In this document: piece after piece, positions 1 through 5,820 of the stretch | How the letters are laid out: each line of letters starts with the position of its first letter | Numbering within the stretch: position 1 is the first letter of the stretch | From: Gammaproteobacteria bacterium | GTDB taxonomy: Bacteria; Pseudomonadota; Gammaproteobacteria; Arenicellales; JAOTYS01 | Reading direction: 5' to 3' | Assembly: GCA_029861795.1 (NCBI GenBank) | Contig: JAOTYS010000274.1 | Span: 1 to 6,355 of the forward strand | Length of the DNA stretch: 6,355 bases | The notes under the pieces: model-generated | Told to the model about the DNA's origin: nothing | Databases searched by the model: none | The model's input: the letters and a program-made list of their open reading frames with translations, nothing else | Translations under genes and position numbers: made by a program

Positions 1-25
1 CCGCTCTTGCCTATGAGACAGGGGT

Positions 26-652
26 TCATGCGATCCCGTGAGCCTTTAGCATCCGCTGGATGGCGGGGCGTTCTCTTATTCGATCTACAAAACGTGCCAA
101 GTTCGGATAGGCGGAAAGCTGCTTTACTCCGTCAGTCTCGACCTCGATCCACGTGCAGTACATGTGCAGCGCATGGTCGCAAGCGCTGAATCGATCGCCC
201 AGCAACCAAGGCTCATCACCGATTGTCTGGTCTAACGTTTGGAAGATCTCATCGATTACTGCAATGCCCTTTTTGCGAACAGACGGGATGCATGCCTCAT
301 CAGTAGTAAAACGATGTGGATAGTAAAATACTTTGGTGGCGGCATGAACGTGGGCAGGGAGGAATACTAGCCACTGATAAAACAAGGGGCGTAATGGATC
401 ACCAGGTGGCGGGGCCAAGTTCATCTCCTGATGCTTATCGCACAAGTGCATCATGATCGCCGCCGACTCAAACAATGTTAGCTTGCCATCCTCCAGCACC
501 GGCACGCGCTTAAGCGGATGCTTTGCCTCGTAAGAATTCGATACATCTCCGAAAACGTCCAACTCTACCAGTTCAAACTCTGCGTCGGTTTCTTCCAGCA
601 CGGAATGGGGCGCCATGGCAGCGGTAATCGGGTAGTAATAAAGTCGGTACAT
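26..652 (-). CDS. Glutathione S-transferase family protein
   Basis: A 208-residue soluble protein with the two-domain layout of cytosolic glutathione S-transferases (usual length 200-230), so it appears complete. The N-terminal thioredoxin-like domain (about 1-78) starts MYRLYYYP and contains the cis-proline motif KRVPVL (48-53), followed by the glutathione gamma-glutamyl-binding pair E62-S63 in FESAAIM. The helical C-terminal domain (about 85-205) has WLLGDRFSACDHAL (149-162), matching the family's N-capping/hydrophobic staple box with D159. The stretch after the first strand reads PITAAMAPHS, with no obvious catalytic Ser, Cys or Tyr where many classes have one, so thiol chemistry cannot be assumed. 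Such proteins conjugate glutathione to electrophiles, isomerise or cleave ethers; the substrate cannot be told here. The start is chosen because the strand beginning at MYRLYYYP fits the family. No good ribosome binding site precedes it. It is transcribed away from the DapA-like gene across a 184-bp divergent gap. Confidence 0.9.
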   Translation of the reverse strand: MYRLYYYPITAAMAPHSVLEETDAEFELVELDVFGDVSNSYEAKHPLKRVPVLEDGKLTLFESAAIMMHLCDKHQEMNLAPPPGDPLRPLFYQWLVFLPAHVHAATKVFYYPHRFTTDEACIPSVRKKGIAVIDEIFQTLDQTIGDEPWLLGDRFSACDHALHMYCTWIEVETDGVKQLSAYPNLARFVDRIRERPAIQRMLKAHGIA

Positions 653-836
653 AACGAGATTTCAAACAGAGCAGGCGCAACTAGCTCAGCAATCGTTTCG
701 AAGAAACTCCGTCGACTCCGTTGGCACCTAGCTTTACGGCTTGTTATCAGTATACATCCAGCCGGAACCCATGGGAGAATACCTCTGATCGATTAGTGAC
801 GAGACGGCCAACAAGCAGGCTTTGCGGAGGCTACAG
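653..836. promoter_or_regulatory. Divergent intergenic region, GST-like / DapA-like genes
   Basis: This 184-bp gap separates two divergent starts and must hold the promoters for both directions. For the rightward unit the best candidate by eye is TTGGCA (721-726) with TATCAG (745-750) at 18-bp spacing; this is five of six and four of six matches to the sigma-70 consensus and is weak evidence. A TATACA hexamer at 751-756 is an alternative -10 without a good partner. I see no clear operator palindrome and no convincing leftward promoter. Confidence 0.3.
826..830 (+). promoter_or_regulatory. Ribosome binding site fixing the DapA-like start
   Basis: GGAGG lies 6 bases before the ATG at 837. This favours 837 over the upstream in-frame TTG at 822, which would put the Shine-Dalgarno sequence inside the coding region and add five residues (start codon, Arg, Arg, Leu, Gln) that the family does not have. 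Confidence 0.8.
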
Positions 837-1796
837 ATGAAACTCGAAGGTATCTACACACCTGTCATTACACCTTTCAATGATGACTACTCAGTAAATG
901 AAAAGGCCCTTGCCGAGGTCATTGAACACCAGATCACCCTGGGCGTCCACGGTGTTATTGTCAGCGGCACCACCGGTGAGTCCTATGCGCTAACCCAAGA
1001 GGAACGCGTGCGCTGCTTTCATTTAGGGAAAGAAGTAATTCGAAGGCGTGTCCCCTTTATTGCAGGCATAGGCGCCACCAGGACTGAGGATGTCATAGAA
1101 CTTGGCGTTGCCGCTCGTGATGCCGGCGCGGACGCGATTTTGCTTCCTGCTCCCGCCTATGCGGTGCCTACCCAGGAAGAACTGGCACAGCACTGTCTTG
1201 CAGTAGACCGTGCCGTCAATCTACCCATCATCCTATACAACTATCCGGGACGGACTGGCGCGATGATGGGATCAGATTTTCTAGATTATCTTAGTGGTAA
1301 TACCAACTTCTGTGCCATCAAGGAGACCAGCGGCAACGTAAATCGCCTCCATCTGTTGGCGAGTGAGTATGGTCATATGCAACTGAGCTGTGGTTGGGAC
1401 GATCAGGCGCTAGAGTTTTTCGCATGGGGCGCACGCAGTTGGGTCGGTGGCGCCGCTAACTGTTTGCTCACAGAGCACATCGCGCTATACCGCGCCTGCG
1501 TCGTCGAGAATGATCTCGACAAGGGACGTAAGATCATGGCGGCGTTGTTGCCTTTCTTTCAGTTACTAGATGACAGCGGTAAGTACATTCAATGCGTTAA
1601 GCATGGGTGTGTGTTGGAAGGTTTGGCTACAGGACCTGTGCGTCGACCTTTGCAGCCGATGACACCAGAACTGCAACAAAAGATGGATACTATTTGGCAA
1701 ACGTGTAAGTCGACGATGCAACAGATTCAAGCGGCAGAGGAAAACGAGGGCGTTAACTCAACCGCTGACGAGACCAGAATCCGGGGAATAGGCTAG
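837..1796 (+). CDS. DapA-superfamily Schiff-base aldolase/lyase
   Basis: A 319-residue class I (lysine Schiff-base) TIM-barrel enzyme of the dihydrodipicolinate synthase/N-acetylneuraminate lyase superfamily, which makes or breaks C-C bonds next to a 2-oxo acid (often pyruvate). Visible motifs are GIYTPVITPF (5-14), SGTTGES (43-49, carboxylate-binding loop with T45-T46), ILYNYPGRTG (132-141, with general acid Y134 and substrate-binding R139) and AIKETSG (160-166, Schiff-base lysine K162). Where true DapA has PYYNRP, this protein has PAYAVP (106-111). It keeps the inter-subunit tyrosine (Y108) but changes its neighbours, so substrate preference probably differs from lysine biosynthesis. It is longer than the usual 290 residues because of a polar C-terminal tail (about 298-319). 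It is the first gene of a probable operon, with the CmcJ-like gene 15 bases downstream. A catabolic 2-oxo acid aldolase or dehydratase/deaminase role is more likely than DapA, but the substrate is unknown. Confidence 0.9.
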   Translation: MKLEGIYTPVITPFNDDYSVNEKALAEVIEHQITLGVHGVIVSGTTGESYALTQEERVRCFHLGKEVIRRRVPFIAGIGATRTEDVIELGVAARDAGADAILLPAPAYAVPTQEELAQHCLAVDRAVNLPIILYNYPGRTGAMMGSDFLDYLSGNTNFCAIKETSGNVNRLHLLASEYGHMQLSCGWDDQALEFFAWGARSWVGGAANCLLTEHIALYRACVVENDLDKGRKIMAALLPFFQLLDDSGKYIQCVKHGCVLEGLATGPVRRPLQPMTPELQQKMDTIWQTCKSTMQQIQAAEENEGVNSTADETRIRGIG

Positions 1797-1798
1797 AA

Positions 1799-1804
1799 AA
1801 GGAG
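1799..1804 (+). promoter_or_regulatory. Ribosome binding site for the TTG-started CmcJ-like gene
   Basis: AAGGAG ends 7 bases before the TTG at 1812, an optimal spacing. The ATG at 1807 is only two bases from the motif and reads ATG-AGT-TGA. The ATG at 1816 is in another frame and stops after ten codons. Neither can start a long protein, so the site supports TTG initiation. Confidence 0.75.
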
Positions 1805-1811
1805 AGATGAG

Positions 1812-2654
1812 TTGAATGCCTCATTCAATTACGTGGAAGCGTCGCTAAACTATCTGAGGGACATGAAGGAGAAGCCTGTGATTCCCATGTACACAGTGGG
1901 ATCGGGTCAAGCCACACGATTGCGCGACGATTGCTATGTCGATCACACAATGCCCATTCACAATGCCAGGGCCGTTGGGAAGAGGCTATCGCTGGATCAG
2001 GAAGGCTTCATGCTGATCGCTCGAGATACCGCAGTATCGGACTTCTACGATGACAAAGACGTGCGTAGCGTCTACTACCCTGAGGTGGAACAATTAATCA
2101 AAGATGTCACTGGTGCTTGTAAGGCCGTCATATTCGACTACACCATACGGGTGCAGGCCGTGTCCAAGCAGGTTGAAAAGGGCGTGCGCGAGACGGTGCG
2201 GCTAGTGCACAACGATTACACTGACAAGTCCGGTCCACAACGGGTGCGTGATTTGGTCGACGCTCGCGAGGCAGAGGAGCGACTTAAACATCGTTTCGCG
2301 GTCTACAACGTATGGCGCCCGATCAAACGACCGGTGCAAGCAATACCTCTAGCAGTGTGCAACGCGCAGAGTGTCGCACAATCTGATCTTGTGGCCACAG
2401 ATCTCGACTATGGTGATCGGACGGGTGAGATTTACCAGTTGACCTTCAATCCAGGGCATCGTTGGTTCTACTTTCCGCACATGGATACGAAAGAAGTGCT
2501 GATTTTCAAGTGCTACGATTCCGTTGCCGACAATCGCGCCCGTTTCACCCCTCACACCGCATTCGAGGACCCAACCACACCACCGGACGCACCAGAGCGC
2601 GAGAGTATAGAAGTACGCACACTGGCGTTCTTTCCACCCGAGGAGCCTGAGTAG
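1812..2654 (+). CDS. CmcJ/NvfI-family putative non-haem iron oxygenase
   Basis: A 280-residue protein recognisable as the CmcJ/NvfI-like family, named after a cephamycin biosynthesis protein and a fungal meroterpenoid dioxygenase; members are generally treated as Fe(II), 2-oxoglutarate-type hydroxylases or desaturases. Family hallmarks are VEASLNYL (8-15), RLVHNDYTDKSGPQRVRDL (130-148), YNVWRPIKRPVQAIPLAVC (165-183), GEIYQLTFNPGHRWFYFP (205-222) and KEVLIFKCYDS (227-237) followed by PHTAFEDP (247-254). The HND pair H133/D135 and H248 form a credible metal-binding facial triad; this is my assignment by motif and not a structural result. The TTG start is chosen because it has the only good ribosome binding site and keeps the conserved N-terminal VEASLNYL; the next in-frame ATG (1863) would remove it. 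Overall length fits the family. It is co-directional with the DapA-like gene 15 bases upstream and probably acts on the same substrate or product. The substrate is unknown. Confidence 0.88.
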   Translation: MNASFNYVEASLNYLRDMKEKPVIPMYTVGSGQATRLRDDCYVDHTMPIHNARAVGKRLSLDQEGFMLIARDTAVSDFYDDKDVRSVYYPEVEQLIKDVTGACKAVIFDYTIRVQAVSKQVEKGVRETVRLVHNDYTDKSGPQRVRDLVDAREAEERLKHRFAVYNVWRPIKRPVQAIPLAVCNAQSVAQSDLVATDLDYGDRTGEIYQLTFNPGHRWFYFPHMDTKEVLIFKCYDSVADNRARFTPHTAFEDPTTPPDAPERESIEVRTLAFFPPEEPE

Positions 2655-2755
2655 ATCAGCGTGTCGTTCGATTCCCGAGAATGACGACAATTACGATGTA
2701 ACTCCCACGCACGCGGAAGTCCAGATAGCTTTTAGGATTACTTGGGTCTCACTGG

Positions 2756-2797
2756 ATGCCCGTTCCCCGTTTTCACGGGGACAGGCTGCACGGGCAT
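2756..2797. repeat. Nested stem-loop within repeat copy 1
   Basis: An outer perfect 8-bp stem pairs ATGCCCGT (2756-2763) with ACGGGCAT (2790-2797). Directly inside it, a perfect 7-bp stem pairs TCCCCGT (2764-2770) with ACGGGGA (2775-2781) around a TTTC loop. Eight unpaired bases (2782-2789) form a one-sided bulge. As RNA this would be a strong GC-rich hairpin about 100 bases after the CmcJ-like stop codon, able to stop transcription or protect the mRNA 3' end. No following T-tract is seen. Copy 2 has the inner stem degraded. Confidence 0.7.
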
Positions 2798-2816
2798 GAC
2801 GATGTTTGGGCACGCC

Positions 2817-2836
2817 ACTCCCGTGTAAGCGGGAGT
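2817..2836. repeat. Perfect inverted repeat at the head of repeat copy 2
   Basis: ACTCCCG (2817-2823) pairs perfectly with CGGGAGT (2830-2836) around a six-base loop. The equivalent at 2701-2720 has lost several pairs. This short GC-rich palindrome is typical of REP-like elements. Confidence 0.65.
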
Positions 2837-2943
2837 CCAGAGAGTATTCCAGGGCGAGTTAGTGTTACTGGATACTCGCTCCCCGATTTCACGAGGACAG
2901 CCTCCACACGGGATAAGGATAGACGTTGGGTACGCCCTCACGA

Positions 2944-3705
2944 TCAGGTCTTATAACTGGGATCGGTACGGTCTAACCACCGAATAATCGCTTGCCACTC
3001 TCGTTCCCCTGTTAGGGCGCCGTCCGACTTAGCGTATTCGATAGTGCGCGCGAGAGCATTTTTTGCCGGCAATATCATCTCTGTGCCAGAAGTCATCACA
3101 TCTACTTGAACTTTACAGGCAATTTCGAGGACATATAGGGTGGTAAAAGCCTTCTGCACGCTTGGAGCACAAGTAAGCAGACCATGATTGTGCAAAATCA
3201 TTGCGTAGTTATAACTTCCCAGATCCGTGGCTAGGCGCTCGCATTCCTCAGGCCCAGCAGTCTGTATATCCCAGGGGTGATAGGAGACCTGCTCATGCAG
3301 GAACATCGCCTGCTGCGTAATCGGCAGTAATCCACATTTCATGCAAGACACAGCCATGCCCGCCCGGGTATGGCTGTGAAGTACCCAATTCACATCTGGG
3401 CGTGCCCGTAGGACAGCACTGTGTATTGCGTGCCCAGCTTCATTGTAAGGGTAATCACCTCGTATCAGATTGCCTTCAAAATCTACGACAATCAGACTAG
3501 ACGCCGTAATTTCCTCAAACAACAGCCCGTAAGGATTGATGAGATAGTGGCCTTGTTCTGTCGGATGCCGTGCTGAGATATGGGTATAGATCGAATCCGT
3601 CCAACCGTACTTTACAAAGGCACGATAGCAAGCCGCCAGATCACAGCGTATCTCCCATTCTTCCCGGCTTATGCCCATCGGATGGGCAACGACTGTCGTA
3701 GACAT
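2944..3705 (-). CDS. Class II aldolase/adducin family protein
   Basis: A 253-residue metal-dependent aldolase-fold protein (family name: class II aldolase and adducin N-terminal domain). Members include fuculose- and ribulose-phosphate aldolases/epimerases and several decarboxylases, using a Zn ion bound by three histidines. Visible are the ligand motif VLHSHTRAG (108-116, H110 and H112), the third ligand in LHNHGLLT (171-178, H174), the entry motif YTHISARHP (40-48) and YLINPYGLLFEEITAS (54-69). The catalytic Glu of FucA (E73) is not found at the aligned place; the segment reads NEAGHAIHSAVLRARPDVN (88-106), as in adducin-like members, so the reaction is uncertain. The ATG at 3705 has a textbook AGGAGG five bases upstream. 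The frame stays open for 38 more codons to 3819, but that extension would contain the ribosome binding site. The gene faces away from the permease across 126 bp. No sugar kinase or isomerase is nearby, which argues against a plain sugar-phosphate pathway. Confidence 0.88.
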   Translation of the reverse strand: MSTTVVAHPMGISREEWEIRCDLAACYRAFVKYGWTDSIYTHISARHPTEQGHYLINPYGLLFEEITASSLIVVDFEGNLIRGDYPYNEAGHAIHSAVLRARPDVNWVLHSHTRAGMAVSCMKCGLLPITQQAMFLHEQVSYHPWDIQTAGPEECERLATDLGSYNYAMILHNHGLLTCAPSVQKAFTTLYVLEIACKVQVDVMTSGTEMILPAKNALARTIEYAKSDGALTGEREWQAIIRWLDRTDPSYKT

Positions 3706-3831
3706 TAAGACCTCCTGCAGCGATGCTGTAAATGGAGTGTTTGGCGTGCAGGCCTCGCCACGCACAACCACGGAGCCAGGAATTGTAGCAAGAAGCGCAC
3801 CTGCGACGTAGTCTGTCACTATTATTTAAAA
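3706..3831. promoter_or_regulatory. Divergent intergenic region, class II aldolase / permease
   Basis: These 126 bp must carry promoters for both genes. For the leftward aldolase an extended -10 box TGCTACAAT is visible on the minus strand (3790-3782), without a recognisable -35, implying a leader of about 70 bases. The strong Shine-Dalgarno AGGAGG is at 3716-3711 on the minus strand. On the plus strand an AT-rich stretch, TATTATTTAAAA (3820-3831), runs directly into the permease ATG. I see no clear operator. Confidence 0.35.
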
Positions 3832-5130
3832 ATGGACTCAAAAAGACGCATCGGTCTAGCTAGCGCAATTTTTCTAGTTGTCGCCAATATGATTGGGGCG
3901 GGGGTATTCACGACATCTGGTCTCTCGCTTGCAGATTTAGGATCCCCCGACATGGTTCTGCTTGCTTGGTTCATCGGCGGCCTGATGGCCATTTGTGGTG
4001 CCTTGAGTTACGGCGCACTGGCCCGGCGGTTTCCTGAATCGGGCGGCGAGTACACCTTTCTGTCCAAAACCATTCATCCTGTAGCGGGCTTTCTCGCAGG
4101 TTGGATCTCGCTCTTAGTCGGTTTCACTGCACCCATCGCTGCAGCCGCCCACGGTTTACAGGCTTATGTTGCCGGTCCTCTCGGGGTCACTATGCAACCG
4201 CAGTGGATCGGGACGACAGCCATCGTTGTGGCTGCCTTGTCCCACGGCGTTCGGCTGCAAACCGGCGTGGCATTGCAAAACATTGTGGTCGTGTTGATGC
4301 TTTTAGTTATCACCGCATTCGTGACCGCCGGCGCCCTGCTGATGCCTCCACACTCAAATGCCGAGATACCAGTGCCCATAACAAATGATGCGGGACTTGC
4401 GGCATTCGCTGTCAGTTTGATCTGGATTTCGTTTGCCTACTCGGGGTGGAACGCCTCGGTGTACATCGGAGGCGAGATAAAACACCCTGAGCGCAATCTC
4501 AACCGTTCGCTGATCATCGGGACCACACTAGTAACCGTTATCTACCTGGCCCTGAACGCCGTTTTCTTGTATGCAGCGCCCGTGTCAGCGCTCGTTGGAA
4601 GGATAGAGATCGGCGCCATAGCCGCTGAGGCGATCGGCGGCGCGGGGCTGCAAAACGTAGTTTCCGTGTTGATTGCCTTAGCGCTGTTCACGTCGGTTCT
4701 TTCTATGATTATGGCTGGCCCAAGAGTTTATGCACGCATGGCTAAGGACGGTCTGTTCCCACGTCTTTTTGCGGTGAAGGGCGAAGTACCGCGCGCCGCC
4801 GTGGCACTGCAGGCGGGGCTCGCGATCATTGTACTTTGGAACACAAAGCTTGCGGAGTTGCTTGGATATATAGGCTTTACACTGGGCTTGTCAGCAGCAG
4901 CCACAGTTTGCGGACTCTTAATGTTACGCCTGCGCGAAGGTGCCGCACGGGTACCCATTCCAGGGTATCCTTATATTCCGGGCATGTTTATTCTTGCCAC
5001 ACTGGCCGCCGCAGCATTCATGGCAACTCTCAGACCGTGGGAAGCTGGTATCGGTTTGGTGACAATAGCGATGGGTCTTCCACTCTACTCACTTATTCGA
5101 AATGTGCGCAAAAGAAAGTGCGATCCATAG
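3832..5130 (+). CDS. APC-superfamily amino-acid permease
   Basis: A 432-residue inner-membrane protein with about twelve hydrophobic segments (near 10-30, 41-63, 83-108, 126-140, 149-171, 188-206, 225-248, 273-296, 322-336, 343-365, 381-400 and 403-422), the usual size and topology of APC secondary transporters. TM1 has the unwound substrate-binding motif MIGAGVFTTSG (20-30). The first cytoplasmic loop has FPESGGEYTFL (67-77). TM6 has FAYSGWNASVYIGGEIKHPERNL (201-223), the most diagnostic APC signature. It most likely imports or exchanges an amino acid or amine using an ion gradient; the ligand cannot be read from the sequence. The N-terminus (MDSKRRIG) and C-terminus (NVRKRKCDP) are positively charged and so cytoplasmic. 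The ATG lies right before TM1, so it is very likely correct even though no Shine-Dalgarno is seen; translation may begin on a short AT-rich leader. It is divergent from the class II aldolase gene. Confidence 0.92.
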   Translation: MDSKRRIGLASAIFLVVANMIGAGVFTTSGLSLADLGSPDMVLLAWFIGGLMAICGALSYGALARRFPESGGEYTFLSKTIHPVAGFLAGWISLLVGFTAPIAAAAHGLQAYVAGPLGVTMQPQWIGTTAIVVAALSHGVRLQTGVALQNIVVVLMLLVITAFVTAGALLMPPHSNAEIPVPITNDAGLAAFAVSLIWISFAYSGWNASVYIGGEIKHPERNLNRSLIIGTTLVTVIYLALNAVFLYAAPVSALVGRIEIGAIAAEAIGGAGLQNVVSVLIALALFTSVLSMIMAGPRVYARMAKDGLFPRLFAVKGEVPRAAVALQAGLAIIVLWNTKLAELLGYIGFTLGLSAAATVCGLLMLRLREGAARVPIPGYPYIPGMFILATLAAAAFMATLRPWEAGIGLVTIAMGLPLYSLIRNVRKRKCDP

Positions 5131-5414
5131 ACCTGGTGGTAAGTCACAGATGGACTGGAGACTTCCCGCAGGATCGGATACTCAGCCATACCCCACATGG
5201 GCGTGCTAGGATATACGTGTTGATTTAGTCGAAGGGCTGTAAACGAGTCATTCAATGAGCACGGTACGTGACCGCGATCAAACACCGTACGATCCACGTC
5301 TAAGCGTTTCTCAAGCGTTGGAGCCCACGTTCTTAATTGCGGAAGCTCTAAAAGGGAGCGACTGACACAAGCTCCCGGCAAACAAACGGTCTAAATAAAT
5401 CTAGAGACAGTGGA
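5131..5414. other. 284-bp gap between permease and SnoaL-like gene; no gene seen
   Basis: I find no credible gene here. Reading frames that cross it lack ribosome binding sites and recognisable protein motifs. It contains a short imperfect palindrome CACGGTACGTG (5260-5270) with a partly matching inverted ACCGTAC at 5285-5291, and a hairpin at 5354-5376. There is no convincing sigma-70 promoter pair, although the SnoaL-like gene probably has its own promoter given the distance. No intrinsic terminator is visible after the permease stop. Confidence 0.55.
5354..5376. repeat. Short inverted repeat upstream of the SnoaL-like gene
   Basis: GGGAGC (5354-5359) pairs perfectly with GCTCCC (5371-5376) around an 11-base loop, ending 38 bases before the ATG at 5415. 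It could be a leader hairpin or an operator half-site pair. It is short enough to be chance, and no T-run follows. Confidence 0.3.
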
Positions 5415-5780
5415 ATGAGCAGTGACTCTTACATTGAATCGGCACGTGTTTATGTTCAGCGCTCGAATGCACACGACCTCGAGCAGCTACGAGCTATGTT
5501 TGAGTCCCATGCCACGTATCATTCCTCTTACGCTGGGGACTTTGAAGGGCGCGATATAATTCTGTCAATGATGCAAGATTTCTTTGCACGCTTTCCGGAT
5601 GTCACTTGGACAGTGCCTGCTTACCACTTTCTACCTGATTACAGCGTGAGGTTCGAGTTTGTCATGACCGCAACCGATAAAGAATCCGGAGAACGCATTG
5701 AACGACATGGACTTGAACGGATCGATTTCTCATCCTCAGGACTCATTTCCCATATAGATGTCCAACCCAAATCAGAATAG
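5415..5780 (+). CDS. SnoaL/NTF2-like family protein
   Basis: A 121-residue small soluble protein with the cone-shaped alpha+beta barrel pattern of the nuclear transport factor 2/SnoaL-like superfamily (usual length 110-150). The pattern is an N-terminal helix ARVYVQRSNAHDLEQLRAMF (10-29), strand SHATYHSS (31-38), GDFEGRDIILSMMQDFFARFPDVTWTV (41-67) and then antiparallel strands ending RIDFSSSGLISHIDVQPK (102-119). The GxxxGRDxI... helix followed by FPDVxW is typical of the SnoaL-like ester cyclase/isomerase branch. Superfamily members include polyketide cyclases, ketosteroid isomerases, dehydratases and non-catalytic binding proteins. No catalytic residue set is diagnostic here, so a cyclase or isomerase role is only suggested. 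The ATG at 5415 has only a weak GTGGA nearby. It stands alone on its strand; its stop is 40 bp from the stop of the convergent reductase-like gene. Confidence 0.82.
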   Translation: MSSDSYIESARVYVQRSNAHDLEQLRAMFESHATYHSSYAGDFEGRDIILSMMQDFFARFPDVTWTVPAYHFLPDYSVRFEFVMTATDKESGERIERHGLERIDFSSSGLISHIDVQPKSE

Positions 5781-5820
5781 CTTCGAAACGTCCACAACAA
5801 GATTCCGCGAATACAACGCT
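5781..5820. other. Convergent gap without visible terminator
   Basis: The 40 bases between the SnoaL-like and reductase-like stop codons hold no hairpin or T-run that I can recognise. Transcripts of the two genes may overlap at their 3' ends. Confidence 0.4.

Larger units (their letters stand above)
2701..2940. repeat. Two tandem degenerate copies of a ~116-bp palindromic unit
   Basis: Two copies keep a period of exactly 116 bases over two separate anchors. ACTCCC...AGTCCAG occurs at 2701-2724 and 2817-2840 (19 of 24 bases equal by eye). ACTGGAT...TCCCCG.TTTCACG.GGACAG occurs at 2751-2790 and 2867-2906 (33 of 40 equal by eye). The 26 bases between the anchors are poorly conserved. A third shared block, TTGGGCACGCC (2806-2816) and TTGGGTACGCC (2926-2936), is offset by 120 bases, showing a 4-base indel. 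The anchors are themselves palindromic. This resembles REP/MITE-like intergenic palindromes common in proteobacterial genomes; I cannot name the family, and no transposase or target-site duplication is visible. Confidence 0.75.
2655..2943. other. Convergent intergenic region filled by degenerate repeats
   Basis: This 289-bp gap lies between the stop of the CmcJ-like gene and the stop of the class II aldolase gene. I see no credible gene. Most of it is a tandem palindromic repeat (2701-2940). The part just upstream, ATTCCCGAGAATGACGA (2670-2686), looks like a collapsed remnant of the same family of elements. With stem-loops readable on both strands, the gap probably also serves as a two-way transcription end, though no T-run of a classical intrinsic terminator is present. 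Confidence 0.6.

Noticed and set aside
822..836. Upstream TTG start for the DapA-like gene
   Set aside because: It would place the GGAGG ribosome binding site inside the coding region, and the extra five residues are not family-like; the ATG at 837 has ideal spacing.
2349..2690. 113-codon minus-strand reading frame
   Set aside because: It lies almost entirely antisense to the conserved C-terminal half of the CmcJ-like gene, with no recognisable protein motif.
2701..2940. CRISPR array
   Set aside because: Only two degenerate copies with a 116-base period and internal palindromes; repeat and spacer sizes do not fit and no cas genes are present.
2738..2956. Short reading frames on both strands in the repeat region
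   Set aside because: They are composed of palindromic repeat sequence, have no ribosome binding sites and no family resemblance.
3706..3819. N-terminal extension of the class II aldolase frame to 3819
   Set aside because: The AGGAGG before the ATG at 3705 would be internal, and the 38 extra residues do not match the family.
4836..5228. 130-codon plus-strand frame overlapping the permease end
   Set aside because: It mostly overlaps the permease in another frame, has a cysteine/serine/arginine-rich random composition and no start signal.
5085..5381. 98-codon minus-strand frame in the gap after the permease
   Set aside because: It overlaps the permease 3' end, has no ribosome binding site and no recognisable motif; a real small gene cannot be fully excluded without comparing relatives.
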